NCBI GenBank assembly: GCA_024642525.1
Contig: JAHEAX010000059.1
Location: 186,001 to 250,000 of the forward strand
Source: Erythrobacteraceae bacterium
GTDB taxonomy: Bacteria; Pseudomonadota; Alphaproteobacteria; Sphingomonadales; Sphingomonadaceae
Direction of reading: 5' to 3'
DNA length: 64,000 nt
Below are positions 28,791 through 38,022 of the stretch, in pieces. The notes beneath the pieces are model-generated. The model made no database searches. It was not told the origin of the DNA and worked only from the letters and a program-made list of their open reading frames with translations. Position 1 is the stretch's first letter. Each line of letters begins with the position of its first letter. The position numbers and the translations under genes are program-made.

Positions 28791-29969
28791 ATGATGAGGA
28801 AATTTTCGGCGGCGTTTGCCTGCGCCCTTCTTGCAGGGTGCGCAGCGGCAAATACGCCTGTTCTCACCGCTGCACCTGTTGCTCCGCTGCGGACACCATC
28901 GGTTGAGCGGGCGCCTGAAGATCTCAACGTCTTGTTCTGGAATGATGCACAGCGCAGCGACCGGTTTCGCGCCATGGAAGACTGGTTTGCAGGTTATGAA
29001 GTGCCTGCCGCAGCCAAGGTCCGCAGTTTTGCCCAGGGTCCGGCCTATGATCGCGAGCTGCGTGCCAGCATTGCCGAGTTCGTTTCAAGCACCAATTCTG
29101 CCGGTGTTATTGTAATTCAGGACGGCAAGATCCGGAACCAGACTTATGGCCTCGGCTTTGATGCCAAGCAGCGCTGGACCAGTTTCTCGGTTGCAAAATC
29201 TTTCACATCCACTCTGCTCGGCGCCGCAATCAAGGATGGATATATCGCGAGCCTCAAGGATTCTGTGGCGCGTTATATTCCCGAAATGAAAGGCACTGCT
29301 TACGAGAATGTGACAGTTGAGCAGCTCGCCACGATGACATCGGGCATCCGCTGGAACGAGGATTATACTGATCCCAACAGCGACGTGGGGCAAATGGGCG
29401 CAATTATTGCCGCGCCAGGTGAAGATGCCATTGTTAACCAACTGAAAGCTCTGCCGCGTGAAGCACCGGCAGGCGAGAAATTCGTCTACAAGACAGGCGA
29501 AACCAATCTGCTGGGCGTTCTGGTCGAACGCGCCACAGGCAAAAGCCTGGCTGAATATTCGAAGACCAAGATTGTCGATCCGGCAGGATTTGAAGCGCCC
29601 ATGTTCTGGATGGTCGAACCATCGGGCCGCAATATTGGCGGCTGCTGCCTGTCACTTCGGCTGGCAGATTATGCCCGGATGGGCCAGTTCGTGCTTGAAG
29701 GCGGAGACGGCGTGGTGCCTGCAGGCTGGTTTGCGGCTGCGGGCGCGCCGCAGGTCAAATTCGGGGATACCGGCTATGGCTATGGCTACCAGTGGTGGAC
29801 CTATCCCGGCAGCAATTTTGGCGCGCAGGGCATTTTCGGGCAGGCCATCACCATCGTTCCTGAACACAGGCTGGTGGCTGTAGCAGTCGGCAATTGGTCC
29901 ACTGCGTCGAGCAATGAAAAGCGCGCAAAGTGGCAGAAACTCATCCAGTCGATTGCAGCGGCTGACTGA
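28791..29969 (+). CDS. Serine hydrolase lipoprotein (class C beta-lactamase-like fold)
   Basis: A 392-residue secreted lipoprotein (MMRKFSAAFACALLAGC leader, Cys17) with a beta-lactamase/transpeptidase-like domain. The active-site SxxK is SVAK (Ser133, Lys136); YKTGETNLLG about 230 is in the place of the Tyr motif; SLRLADYARMGQF and VAVAVGNWS follow. It resembles 6-aminohexanoate-dimer-hydrolase-type esterases more than true beta-lactamases, so a peptidase or esterase role is likelier; inferred. A GGGAGAGG ribosome site precedes the ATG. Confidence 0.85.
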   Translation: MMRKFSAAFACALLAGCAAANTPVLTAAPVAPLRTPSVERAPEDLNVLFWNDAQRSDRFRAMEDWFAGYEVPAAAKVRSFAQGPAYDRELRASIAEFVSSTNSAGVIVIQDGKIRNQTYGLGFDAKQRWTSFSVAKSFTSTLLGAAIKDGYIASLKDSVARYIPEMKGTAYENVTVEQLATMTSGIRWNEDYTDPNSDVGQMGAIIAAPGEDAIVNQLKALPREAPAGEKFVYKTGETNLLGVLVERATGKSLAEYSKTKIVDPAGFEAPMFWMVEPSGRNIGGCCLSLRLADYARMGQFVLEGGDGVVPAGWFAAAGAPQVKFGDTGYGYGYQWWTYPGSNFGAQGIFGQAITIVPEHRLVAVAVGNWSTASSNEKRAKWQKLIQSIAAAD

Positions 29970-29992
29970 GACGCTGCCAGTCAGCCGCTGCA
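29954..29992. terminator. Long hairpin between convergent genes
   Basis: A perfect 15-bp inverted repeat, TGCAGCGGCTGACTG (29954-29968) and CAGTCAGCCGCTGCA (29978-29992), with a 9-nt loop. The left arm overlaps the stop codon of the serine hydrolase gene (29967-29969), and the right arm ends 11 bp before the stop of the convergent PilZ gene. There is no T tract on either side. So it may block transcription or protect the 3' end rather than act as a classical terminator. Confidence 0.55.
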
Positions 29993-30002
29993 CATCGGCA
30001 GG

Positions 30003-30353
30003 TCAGCTGACGCTGCGATAAACCCCGTTGCCGAGGTAGCGCGACACGATGTTGTCGTGGACGATCGGGCTGAGCAATTCGGCAAAAGCGCAGCCGACGA
30101 TGCTGTTGTCCCACCAGATCACTTCTGCCTGGAGTGATTCGAGCCCCGGCAGCGTGACCCAGCACAGCTGGCCTTCATGCATCCGGTTTATGGCAGCAGC
30201 CGAAAAGCCGGAAATCGAAAGATCATGCACCACGGTCTGGAATGAACGACCACCAGAGGCGCGCAATTGGCCTGGAATGGTCAGCTTGGTCCGCACACCA
30301 CAGCGGTCTTCCTGCGCGGCGATTTCGTATCGTTCTTGCGTATCGATTACCAT
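30003..30353 (-). CDS. PilZ-domain protein
   Basis: A single-domain 116-residue PilZ protein. Arg residues in EDRCGVR (about 16-21) and the DLSISGF motif (about 44-50, matching D/N-x-S-x-x-G) form the usual cyclic di-GMP binding surface. The rest is beta-barrel-like and ends with a short helix. It probably responds to c-di-GMP to control motility, polysaccharide or cell-surface functions; the target is unknown. It lies alone, convergent with the serine hydrolase gene. Confidence 0.87.
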   Translation of the reverse strand: MVIDTQERYEIAAQEDRCGVRTKLTIPGQLRASGGRSFQTVVHDLSISGFSAAAINRMHEGQLCWVTLPGLESLQAEVIWWDNSIVGCAFAELLSPIVHDNIVSRYLGNGVYRSVS

Positions 30354-30479
30354 CGAAGCAGGCCCCTTGCTTGAATCAAGGCCTTTCCGGAATATTTCCC
30401 GTCAGGCTTTTTACACCCTGACCGGTCCTGCTTTACGGATCGTTGCGCGTCATGCTTAAGGAATTTTTACCAAGCTTGG

Positions 30480-31205
30480 TCAGTCGACGCGAAGACGGTG
30501 GCTGGTGGGGAAATCTTCCAACAGCAAAGCGGAAATTTTCTCGGCAACTACATGGGCTTCCTTGACGGTTTTCGGGTCTTCGCCGGGATAGGCCTTGGCA
30601 CGCATAGTGGTGCGGGTCGCACCGGGGTCGACGATGGCGACACGCACGCCGCCGATCTTTTCGACTTCCTGCGCATAACTGTCGAGAAGCGACTCAAACG
30701 CTGCCTTGGTTGCACCATAGGCTGACCAGAACGGGCGCGGCTTGGAACCGACACTGCTGGTGAGGCCAATGACCCGGCCGTGGCCGCTGCGCTTCAGCAA
30801 CGGGTCAAACGCCGTCAGTAATACCTGCGTTGCCAGAATGTTGGTGGTAATTGCCTGGTTGAACTGCTTGGGCTCAATCTGGGTAACTGGTGTGAGGGTC
30901 GGCAAATAGGCAGCTGAAATCACGAGGATATCGAGCTTGTCCCACCGGCCCGCGATGGCTGCTGCCAGACGCGCAATGGAATCGCTTTCCGTCAGATCCA
31001 TCGGCGCGATTGTGGACTGGCCGCCTGCATCGTGAATGGCATCCTCGATGCTTTCCAGCGCCTTCACATCGCGGCCAGTCAGGATGACATGCGCGCCATC
31101 CCTGGCCAGCTGGATGGCGGTGGCAGCGCCAATGCCGCGGCTTGAACCGGTCACAAGCGCAACGCGCCCGTCGAGGGGCCTGGTCGTCAAATCGGAAGAA
31201 GTCAT
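30480..31205 (-). CDS. SDR-family oxidoreductase downstream of purF
   Basis: A 241-residue short-chain dehydrogenase with TGSSRGIGAATA near the N-terminus, the catalytic Ser in LTSSVGSKPRPFW and YGATK (Tyr/Lys). Its ATG shares one base with the purF stop (TGATG), so it is translationally coupled to purF. An alternative TTG one codon earlier exists. The substrate cannot be inferred from the sequence; the coupling to purine synthesis is probably only organisational. Confidence 0.87.
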   Translation of the reverse strand: MTSSDLTTRPLDGRVALVTGSSRGIGAATAIQLARDGAHVILTGRDVKALESIEDAIHDAGGQSTIAPMDLTESDSIARLAAAIAGRWDKLDILVISAAYLPTLTPVTQIEPKQFNQAITTNILATQVLLTAFDPLLKRSGHGRVIGLTSSVGSKPRPFWSAYGATKAAFESLLDSYAQEVEKIGGVRVAIVDPGATRTTMRAKAYPGEDPKTVKEAHVVAEKISALLLEDFPTSHRLRVD

Positions 31206-32671
31206 CAAGCGACCTTGTCGAAGGAAAGTTGGGCGTTCTTGCCTTCACGCCGCGCAAGGTCGGTCAGTGAAGTGGGGTAATCACCCGAGAAGCAGGCATC
31301 GCAGAATTGCGGGCAGCTTTTCTTGCGCTGTTCCACGCCGACTGCCCGGTAGAGGCCGTCGAGCGAAACGAAGGCAAGGCTGTCGGCCCTGATGAATTCG
31401 CGCATCGGTTCCAGTTCCATCCGCGCGGCCAGCAGCTTGGACCGTTCCGGCGTATCCACGCCGTAGAAGCAGCTGTGCGCGGTTGGCGGGCTGGCAACCC
31501 TGAAGTGGACTTCTGCAGCCCCGGCCTCGCGCATCATCTCGACAATCTTGAGGCTGGTGGTGCCGCGCACAATGGAATCGTCGATCAGGACAATGCGCTT
31601 GCCTTCCACCAGGGCGCGGTTGGCATTGTGCTTGCGTTTCACGCTGGAATTACGAGCGCCGTCGGATGGCTGGATGAAGGTCCGGCCGACATAGTGCGAA
31701 CGGATGATGCCGAGTTCGAATGGCACACCGGATTGCTGCGAATAGCCAATTGCTGCCGGCACGCCGCTGTCCGGCACGGGGATGACCAGATCGACATCAG
31801 CCGGGCTTTCCAGCGCGAGCTGTGCACCGATGGCCTTGCGCACGGAATAGACCGAACTGCCGCCGAAGATGGAATCTGGCCGGCTGAAATAGACATGTTC
31901 GAAAATGCAGGGGCGGGGCGAATGCTTGCCGAAGGGGTGCAGCGACTGGATGCTGCCATCAAAATCGACCTTGATGAGCTCGCCCGGTTCCACTTCGCGC
32001 ACCAGTTCTGCGCCGATGACATCGAATGCCACGCTTTCGCTGGCAAAAATGACGGATTCGCCCAGCTTGCCCATCACCAGCGGGCGAATGCCCAGCGGGT
32101 CGCGGCAGGCAATCATGCCTTCCGGCGTCATGACGATGAGCGAATAGGCGCCTTCGACCATGCGCAGGGCATCTACCAGCCGGTCGATCATGGTCGGATA
32201 CCGGCTGGTGGCGACCAGATGGATGATGACTTCTGTGTCGGACGTGGACTGGAAAATCGCGCCGCGGCCAACCAGTTCATGCCGCAGCGTGCCGGCATTG
32301 GAGATATTGCCATTATGCGCGACGGCGAACCCGCCCGAGGCAAGATCGGCATAAAGCGGCTGCACATTGCGCAGGCCCGAACCCCCGGTGGTGGAATAGC
32401 GGACATGGCCTGCTGCCATGAAGCCGGGCAATTCGGCGATGGCATCGCTGGACGAGAAGTTTTCAGCCACATGGCCAGTGCCGCGGCGGGAATAGAATTC
32501 CGTGCCGTCGAAACTGGTTATCCCGGCAGCTTCCTGCCCACGATGCTGCAAGGCATGGAGACCCAGCGCGGTGATCGCGGTGGCATCGGCTGCGTTGATC
32601 GCGCCGAACACACCGCACTCTTCGCGCAGCTTGTCGCCATGCTCGTCATGAAACGGGTCGGTAAAGTTCAT
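31205..32671 (-). CDS. purF: Amidophosphoribosyltransferase PurF
   Basis: First committed enzyme of purine synthesis, forming phosphoribosylamine from PRPP and glutamine. The 488-residue protein has an 18-residue propeptide before the catalytic Cys (EECGVFG), the glutaminase domain (HALQHRGQEAAGI, GHVRYSTTG, HNGNISN) and the PRTase site VLIDDSIVRGTTS. Cysteines near the C-terminus (CPQFCDACFSGDYP) and one at CFYG suit the Fe-S type enzyme. ATG 32671 has an AGAGAA ribosome site; upstream in-frame starts to 32743 give an implausible leader. It is divergent from lolC. Confidence 0.95.
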   Translation of the reverse strand: MNFTDPFHDEHGDKLREECGVFGAINAADATAITALGLHALQHRGQEAAGITSFDGTEFYSRRGTGHVAENFSSSDAIAELPGFMAAGHVRYSTTGGSGLRNVQPLYADLASGGFAVAHNGNISNAGTLRHELVGRGAIFQSTSDTEVIIHLVATSRYPTMIDRLVDALRMVEGAYSLIVMTPEGMIACRDPLGIRPLVMGKLGESVIFASESVAFDVIGAELVREVEPGELIKVDFDGSIQSLHPFGKHSPRPCIFEHVYFSRPDSIFGGSSVYSVRKAIGAQLALESPADVDLVIPVPDSGVPAAIGYSQQSGVPFELGIIRSHYVGRTFIQPSDGARNSSVKRKHNANRALVEGKRIVLIDDSIVRGTTSLKIVEMMREAGAAEVHFRVASPPTAHSCFYGVDTPERSKLLAARMELEPMREFIRADSLAFVSLDGLYRAVGVEQRKKSCPQFCDACFSGDYPTSLTDLARREGKNAQLSFDKVA

Positions 32672-32860
32672 TTTCTCTGGTCGCCCGCTGCTGTCGGGAT
32701 ATGGCGCGTTCAATGGCGATGTTGCGGGCATATTACAACCCAAAGACTGGTCAAAGGCGGGCGAATGTGGGGCTTAAGTCAGGCGAATGCAGATAATTGT
32801 GCGGCAGATTTCATTGCAGCGACAGGAAAGCCTGCCTAAACGGCGTTCAGCATACCGCGC

Positions 32861-34132
32861 ATGTTCCCAATTAAAGCAGAGCGAACACTCTTGATCCTGA
32901 CCCCTTTCGAATGGACCATCGCCAAGCGGTATATGATGCCCGGCCGCGGCGAAGCCTTTATCGCTCTGGTCGCCGGAATCAGCCTCGTGGCTGTCATGCT
33001 CGGCGTTGCTGCCCTAATCATCGTGATGAGCGTGATGAACGGTTTTCGCGCGGAACTGCTCGACAAGATTGTCGGGCTGAACGGCCATGCCATCGTGCAG
33101 GCCTATGGCGGCAGGCTGGATAATTGGGAAGAAGTGCTGCAGGACGTCCGTGAAACACCGGGCGTGGTCAGTGCTTCCCCGCTGATTGAGCAGCCGCTGC
33201 TGGCCAGTTTCAATGGCCGGGTCGAGGCCATTCTGGTGCGCGGCAATACGCAGGCGGATATTGCGCAGCTGGGCAAGAAACTGGTTGCCGGCAATATGTC
33301 GGAACTGACACCTGGCGCGGGCAAGGTTGCCATTGGTGCAAGGCTGGCGGAAAATATCGGCGCGCGGGTAGGTGATACCATCACCGTTATCAATCCTGCA
33401 GGCAGGTCGACCCCCTTCGGCACAGTGCCGCGGCAGGTGGGCTATGAAGTGGCCGCGCTGTTTGAAATTGGCGTGTTCGATTACGATCAGGCTTTTGTCG
33501 TCATGCCCATTGCCGATGCGCAGACATTGCTGCTGACTGGCGACAGTATCGGCATGATCGAAGTGAAAACGGTGGATGCCGATCAGGTCGGAGAAATTCT
33601 CGAACCGGTGAAGCAGAAGCTGGCGGGAAGGGCTGTCGTTTCTGACTGGAAGACCATCAACGCGTCCCTGTTCGAAGCGCTGGCAGTAGAACGTGTCGCC
33701 ATGTTCGTCGTGCTGTCCATCATCGTGCTGGTGGCAGTATTCAATATCCTGAGTTCGCTTATCATGCTGGTGCGCGCCAAGACGCGTGACATCGCCATCA
33801 TGCGGACCATGGGCGCAACACGGCGCAGCCTGCTCAAGATTTTCGTTACCACTGGTTTCGTGGTTGGCGCGCTGGGTACGATTGCCGGTCTGGCGCTGGG
33901 CTTCACCTTCCTGTTTTTCCGGCAATCCATCGTCCATGCCATCCAGTTTGTGACCGGCATCGAATTGTGGGACCCGTCCATCCGGTTCCTGTCTGAACTG
34001 CCTTCGCGCACCGACCCGGCAGAAGTCGTGACGATCAGCATCATGGCACTGGTGCTGAGCTTCCTTGCCACCTTGTACCCCGCACTGAAGGCGGCGAGCA
34101 CCGATCCGGTGCAGGTGTTGCGTTATGAATGA
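32861..34132 (+). CDS. lolC: Lipoprotein-releasing ABC transporter permease LolC/LolE
   Basis: Inner-membrane permease that extracts outer-membrane lipoproteins and hands them to LolA. The 423-residue protein has an N-terminal helix (about 31-53) starting after [16 protein letters not shown], a large periplasmic domain (about 55-275), and three C-terminal helices with the conserved [14 protein letters not shown]-like coupling segment (here [19 protein letters not shown]). One permease gene only is present, as in the LolF-type systems of many non-enterics. Its end overlaps lolD by 8 bp. Confidence 0.92.
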   Translation: MFPIKAERTLLILTPFEWTIAKRYMMPGRGEAFIALVAGISLVAVMLGVAALIIVMSVMNGFRAELLDKIVGLNGHAIVQAYGGRLDNWEEVLQDVRETPGVVSASPLIEQPLLASFNGRVEAILVRGNTQADIAQLGKKLVAGNMSELTPGAGKVAIGARLAENIGARVGDTITVINPAGRSTPFGTVPRQVGYEVAALFEIGVFDYDQAFVVMPIADAQTLLLTGDSIGMIEVKTVDADQVGEILEPVKQKLAGRAVVSDWKTINASLFEALAVERVAMFVVLSIIVLVAVFNILSSLIMLVRAKTRDIAIMRTMGATRRSLLKIFVTTGFVVGALGTIAGLALGFTFLFFRQSIVHAIQFVTGIELWDPSIRFLSELPSRTDPAEVVTISIMALVLSFLATLYPALKAASTDPVQVLRYE

Positions 34133-34814
34133 TGTATCGATGACTTCGCCAATCGTAAAACTCACAGGTCTCACGCGTTCGTTCGAACAGGGCGGCGTGC
34201 GGATCGACGTGCTGCGCGGCATAGATCTGGCGATCAGGCCGGGCGAAATCGTGGCGCTGGTCGGCCCTTCGGGGTCCGGCAAATCGACCCTGCTTCAGGC
34301 GGTTGGGCTGCTGGAAGGCGGCTTTGGCGGCTCGATCGAGATTGCAGGCGTTGACGCCACTCGTCTGGGTTCAGATGGCCGTACTGGCCTTCGCCGCGAT
34401 CATCTCGGCTTTGTCTATCAGTTCCACCACTTGCTGCCCGATTTCAACGCGCGGGAAAACGTCGTCCTTCCGCAATTGGTAGCGGGCAAAACCCGAGAAG
34501 AGGCAGATGCACGCGCAGGCGAACTGCTCGATGTGCTCGGCCTCGGCGCCCGCAAGGAACACCGCCCCAGCCAGCTTTCCGGCGGCGAACAACAGCGCGT
34601 TGCCGTGGCGCGCGCATTGGCCAATCGCCCCCAGCTGGTGCTGGCGGACGAGCCAACGGGCAACCTGGATGAGGCAACTTCGGACAAGGTGCTGGAACAA
34701 TTCCTACAGCTTGTCCGCGAAGAAGGCAGTGCGGCCATCGTTGCCACCCATAATGAACGTCTGGCAGCACGGATGGACCGTGTGTTTCGCCTGCATGAAG
34801 GCAAATTGGAATAA
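34125..34814 (+). CDS. lolD: Lipoprotein-releasing ABC transporter ATPase LolD
   Basis: ATPase partner of the permease just upstream. The 229 residues include Walker A GPSGSGKS (47-54), the Q-loop [17 protein letters not shown] that is characteristic of LolD/MacB ATPases, signature LSGGEQQR, Walker [11 protein letters not shown] and the switch His in ATHNE. Two starts are possible: ATG 34125 and ATG 34140. The first overlaps the permease stop and is preferred. Confidence 0.94.
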   Translation: MNDVSMTSPIVKLTGLTRSFEQGGVRIDVLRGIDLAIRPGEIVALVGPSGSGKSTLLQAVGLLEGGFGGSIEIAGVDATRLGSDGRTGLRRDHLGFVYQFHHLLPDFNARENVVLPQLVAGKTREEADARAGELLDVLGLGARKEHRPSQLSGGEQQRVAVARALANRPQLVLADEPTGNLDEATSDKVLEQFLQLVREEGSAAIVATHNERLAARMDRVFRLHEGKLE

Positions 34815-34816
34815 TC

Positions 34817-34841
34817 GGACCCAAGGGCGCTATAATGCGTT
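34817..34841 (+). promoter_or_regulatory. Possible promoter elements upstream of the 92-residue protein gene
   Basis: GGACC (34817-34821), 16 bp and CGTT (34838-34841) differ from the EcfG consensus (GGAAC-N16-CGTT) by one base. The spacer itself contains TATAAT (34831-34836), a perfect housekeeping -10, although its best -35 partner (TTGGAA, 34806) is 19 bp away. One of the two probably drives the small gene at 34864. Confidence 0.35.
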
Positions 34842-34863
34842 GGTAAATTGAAGGAGATTTACC

Positions 34864-35142
34864 ATGACCGACCGTCCATCAACCTTTCATGCCCACGTCG
34901 AAAATTCGGGTAACATCGACTGGGATGATCGCGCCTCGCTGCACCGCAAGGATGATGGACATGGCGTACTGGACGGAGCAAAGGGTTTGCGCCGCGGCAC
35001 ATTGGCAGAGCTTGTCAGGCATGTGATGGCGCTGCCCGAATCGGACCGTGCGCATTACGTCATCCAGAAAGCGGGCGACCACCTGCTGGATACAGCCGAG
35101 ATTGCCGCACTCTCACGGCGCGATGACTTTCCCGCTGGCTGA
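34864..35142 (+). CDS. Hypothetical 92-residue protein
   Basis: I do not recognise this family. The protein is small, hydrophilic and slightly acidic, with many His and Asp residues (NIDWDDRASLHRKDDGHG) and a helical second half (TLAELVRHVMALPESDRAHYVIQ). There is no signal peptide or membrane segment, so it is probably cytoplasmic. A strong Shine-Dalgarno, AAGGAGA (34851-34857), is ideally spaced from the ATG, which supports real expression. It has its own promoter-like region after lolD. Confidence 0.7.
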   Translation: MTDRPSTFHAHVENSGNIDWDDRASLHRKDDGHGVLDGAKGLRRGTLAELVRHVMALPESDRAHYVIQKAGDHLLDTAEIAALSRRDDFPAG

Positions 35143-35244
35143 CGGCAAAGTTTCTGGTCGAGGTAGATCAGCCCGTCGCCGCATTAGAATTGCATGGTGC
35201 AGGCGACCTGTGGCCAACCCTTCCGCATAAACGGGGGATTGATA

Positions 35245-35778
35245 ATGATTACGATGCTGGCCTCACTCGCGATGCTGCAATCTGTGGCTGCAGCCAAGCC
35301 ATCCTCTCCGCCAACACCTCCACCCGCGTGTGATACTCCGGCACATTCCGGCTTCGATTTCTGGATTGGCGAATGGGATGTCTTTCCCAATGGCGGGCAG
35401 AAACAGGTCGCACGCAGCAAAATCGAAAAGCTCTATGCAGGCTGCGCCATTCGCGAAAACTGGATGCCGCTTCAGGGCGCAGGCGGCGGAAGCTTCAATT
35501 CGCTCGATCCTGTAACGGGCCGATGGCACCAGACATGGGTCGGTTCTTCACCAGGCCGGGTTGAATTTGAAGGTGGGATGGCTGACGGCAAGATGGTGCT
35601 CAATGGATATTGGGCGGCAATTGGCGGCCCCGGCAAGGACGGGCTGGTCCGCATGACCTATACCGCGCAAGATCCTGACACTGTGCGACAGCATGGCGAA
35701 GTATCCTACGATTACGGGTTAAGCTGGACGACCAGCTTCGATCTGATCTACCGACGCCGCGAGGAGAATTCGCAATGA
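35245..35778 (+). CDS. Secreted DUF1579-like protein
   Basis: A 177-residue protein with a signal peptide (MITMLASLAMLQSVAAA) and a Pro-rich start of the mature part. The core FDFWIGEWDVFPNG, CAIRENW, DPVTGRWHQTWVGSSP and GLSWTTSFDLIYRR match a widespread group of secreted lipocalin-like proteins related to DUF1579; function unknown. ATG 35245 gives the signal peptide; the codon at 35194 does not. Its stop overlaps the glutathione peroxidase start by 4 bp (ATGA), suggesting a coupled expression unit. Confidence 0.65.
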   Translation: MITMLASLAMLQSVAAAKPSSPPTPPPACDTPAHSGFDFWIGEWDVFPNGGQKQVARSKIEKLYAGCAIRENWMPLQGAGGGSFNSLDPVTGRWHQTWVGSSPGRVEFEGGMADGKMVLNGYWAAIGGPGKDGLVRMTYTAQDPDTVRQHGEVSYDYGLSWTTSFDLIYRRREENSQ

Positions 35779-36254
35779 GCACGATAGCAGACTTCACCGC
35801 GCAGTTGCCCGATGGCAGCGAGATCGACTTGGCTGAAAAGCAGGGCAAGGTGCTGTTGGTGGTCAACACCGCGAGCAAATGCGGATTTACGCCTCAATAC
35901 GAGGGGCTTGAAGAACTGCACCGCAACTATGCCGACAAGGGCTTTGAAGTGCTCGGCTTCCCCTGCAACCAGTTCGGCAACCAGGAACCGGGCAATGCGG
36001 AAGAAATCGCGACATTCTGCAAGCTGACTTATGACGTGACTTTTCCGGTCATGAAAAAGGTGGATGTAAATGGCGACAATGCCAGCCCCCTGTTTGACTG
36101 GATGAAGAAGGAAGCGCCGGGCCTGATGGGATCAAAAGCGATCAAGTGGAATTTTACCAAGTTCCTGATTGACCGCGAAGGCAATGTCGTGCGCCGCTAC
36201 GCGCCGACGGACAGGCCTGAGACGATTGCCAAGGACATTGAAAAGCTCCTGTAA
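35775..36254 (+). CDS. Glutathione peroxidase (thiol type)
   Basis: Reduces hydroperoxides with thioredoxin or glutathione. The 159 residues carry the active-site Cys in NTASKCGFTPQY (about 36), FPCNQFGNQEPG with its Gln and a second Cys, and KWNFTKFLID with the catalytic Trp-Asn. It has Cys, not selenocysteine. Translationally coupled to the upstream secreted protein gene and followed 29 bp later by a small membrane protein gene. Confidence 0.93.
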   Translation: MSTIADFTAQLPDGSEIDLAEKQGKVLLVVNTASKCGFTPQYEGLEELHRNYADKGFEVLGFPCNQFGNQEPGNAEEIATFCKLTYDVTFPVMKKVDVNGDNASPLFDWMKKEAPGLMGSKAIKWNFTKFLIDREGNVVRRYAPTDRPETIAKDIEKLL

Positions 36255-36283
36255 TTTTGCTGCGACTGGCGGACTGGATTTCC

Positions 36284-36604
36284 ATGATTGATGCATTGCA
36301 GGTGTGGTTCCTGTCCCTCGGGGCGGATTATGGCGTGAACCCGTGGATTTTCGGTGGCATCTATGTTGGCGCAATTCCTTTTTTCTTTCTGTCGATAGGC
36401 TGGCTGGTACGCCGCGCGCGGGCAGGGCAATCCACCGTTCTGCCGACAATGCTGGCCGGATTTTTCTTCGTGTCGGCCTATCTCTATCTTGCCATTGCTG
36501 GCCGTAACATTCCGCTGTGGGTCTGGATATTTCTCGCCGTGCTGGTGATCTATGGCGCGTGGTCGACCATCAGGGACACGCGGCGTAAAATTCGCGAAGG
36601 CTAA
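36284..36604 (+). CDS. Small membrane protein of unknown function
   Basis: A 106-residue protein with three membrane helices (about 21-41, 53-71 and 76-93) and a positively charged C-terminus (RDTRRKIREG). No family recognised. ATG 36284 is used; an in-frame start at 36257 is possible and would add nine residues. It follows glutathione peroxidase closely, so the genes from 35245 to 36604 probably form one transcript. Confidence 0.65.
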   Translation: MIDALQVWFLSLGADYGVNPWIFGGIYVGAIPFFFLSIGWLVRRARAGQSTVLPTMLAGFFFVSAYLYLAIAGRNIPLWVWIFLAVLVIYGAWSTIRDTRRKIREG

Positions 36605-36702
36605 TAGCCGCCAAAACCACGTGACGCTTGATTGCAGAAGTGCAAGACAGGCAAAATTCCGGGTCGCACCGAGAAATCAATCAGGTTTCAGCGAGGTGCG
36701 GT

Positions 36703-37950
36703 ATGGACGGACTTGAGGTTTCCAAGGCAACCCCGGTGCTGCAGTCCGAACGGGTAGCAGAACTTGATGTCCTGCGCGGATTTGCCCTGTTCGGCGTGCT
36801 CGTTTCCAATTTTGTCGGCTTTGCTGGCGGAGGCTTGATGGCCACCGACAACCAGCTTCACGCTCTTCCTACGTCCCAGATTGACCACGTGGTGGACTTC
36901 ATCGTCCAATGGCTGGTGGTGAACAAGGCCAACACCCTGTTCGCAACGCTGTTCGGGCTTGGTTTTTACATCCAGATTTCGCGCAATGGTGACCGGCCCG
37001 GTTTTACGCGCCGCTATTCCCGGCGGCTGTTCTGGCTGCTCGTTTTTGGCGTCCTTAACTTTACCCTCCTGTGGGTGTGGGACATTCTCAATCTCTATGC
37101 CGTGAGTGGGTTTCTGCTCCTGGCCGCGCGCGGGTGGAGGACGCGGACGATGGTGATTGCAGGCTTCGTCCTGGCCTTGATGTCGAGCCAGGTTCTGGAA
37201 GCCGTTGCTGACATGGCAGGATATCAACTGATGGACTGGGACCCGTATGGCGATGCGGCGGTGCTGGCGCGGCAGGCTGCCAGCGGCGCGGGCGATTACC
37301 CCGCACTTGTCGCCCTGTTCTGGCGATATACGTGGGGCGAATGGTTCGCTGGCGGATTTTTCTTTGCCTGGATTGCCTATGCAGGGGGACGGTTCCTGCT
37401 GGGTGCCGCCATCGGGCGCAGCGGAATCGTTGACAATCTGCCCGGTGTCGCCCCCTTCTTGCGGCGTTTCCGCAATATTGTCCTGCCTGCCGGTCTGTTG
37501 TTCGCGCTGGCGCTTGTGTCCATGGATGCAGGTTTCTTTCCAGTCGGGAAGGAAACTGCCCAAGTGCTGATTGCCTTCCTTACTTCGCCAAGCGCCTTGC
37601 TTCTGGCTGCAGGCTATGCGGCGATGATCGCCGCCGGCTGGCAGTCAGCCCTCGGCAAGGCGGTGCTCGCGCCCCTGCGGCCGGTCGGACAGATGGCGCT
37701 GACCAATTATCTGATGCAGGGCTTTGCCTACGCCTTTGTCTTGTTCGGAATTGGCCCCGGCCTCGCGCTTGGCGGCAAGATTGGCACGGCACTGGTGGTG
37801 GTGATCTGCATCGTGTTTTTCGCGTTGCAAATTGTGTTCAGCCAATTGTGGCTGGCGCGTTATCGCTTCGGTCCGATGGAATGGTTATGGCGCTGGCTTA
37901 CCTATGGCGGAAGCGCCCCTGTTATGCGCCGCGAACTTGCGGCTGGCTGA
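36703..37950 (+). CDS. DUF418/YeiB-family membrane protein
   Basis: A 415-residue multi-pass membrane protein (about ten helices). The start RVAELDVLRGFALFGVLVSN, ATLFGLGFYIQ, RRLFWLLVFGVLN, PVGQMALTNYL and the C-terminal WLARYRFGPMEWLWRWLTYG are standard for the DUF418 family. Members are predicted membrane acyltransferase-like or transport-related proteins without a firmly assigned role. ATG 36703 gives the family-length protein; the open frame extends 25 codons upstream. Confidence 0.85.
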   Translation: MDGLEVSKATPVLQSERVAELDVLRGFALFGVLVSNFVGFAGGGLMATDNQLHALPTSQIDHVVDFIVQWLVVNKANTLFATLFGLGFYIQISRNGDRPGFTRRYSRRLFWLLVFGVLNFTLLWVWDILNLYAVSGFLLLAARGWRTRTMVIAGFVLALMSSQVLEAVADMAGYQLMDWDPYGDAAVLARQAASGAGDYPALVALFWRYTWGEWFAGGFFFAWIAYAGGRFLLGAAIGRSGIVDNLPGVAPFLRRFRNIVLPAGLLFALALVSMDAGFFPVGKETAQVLIAFLTSPSALLLAAGYAAMIAAGWQSALGKAVLAPLRPVGQMALTNYLMQGFAYAFVLFGIGPGLALGGKIGTALVVVICIVFFALQIVFSQLWLARYRFGPMEWLWRWLTYGGSAPVMRRELAAG

Positions 37951-38022
37951 TCTGATCGGGTTTTCCATAAGTAATGCAATTGCGGCCTTGGAAGACAGCC
38001 AAGAGCGCGCCATTATCAGACC

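Noticed and set aside
28791-29969. Serine hydrolase as a class C beta-lactamase
   Set aside because: It has SxxK but the second and third motifs do not match true beta-lactamases; a lipoprotein esterase/peptidase is likelier.
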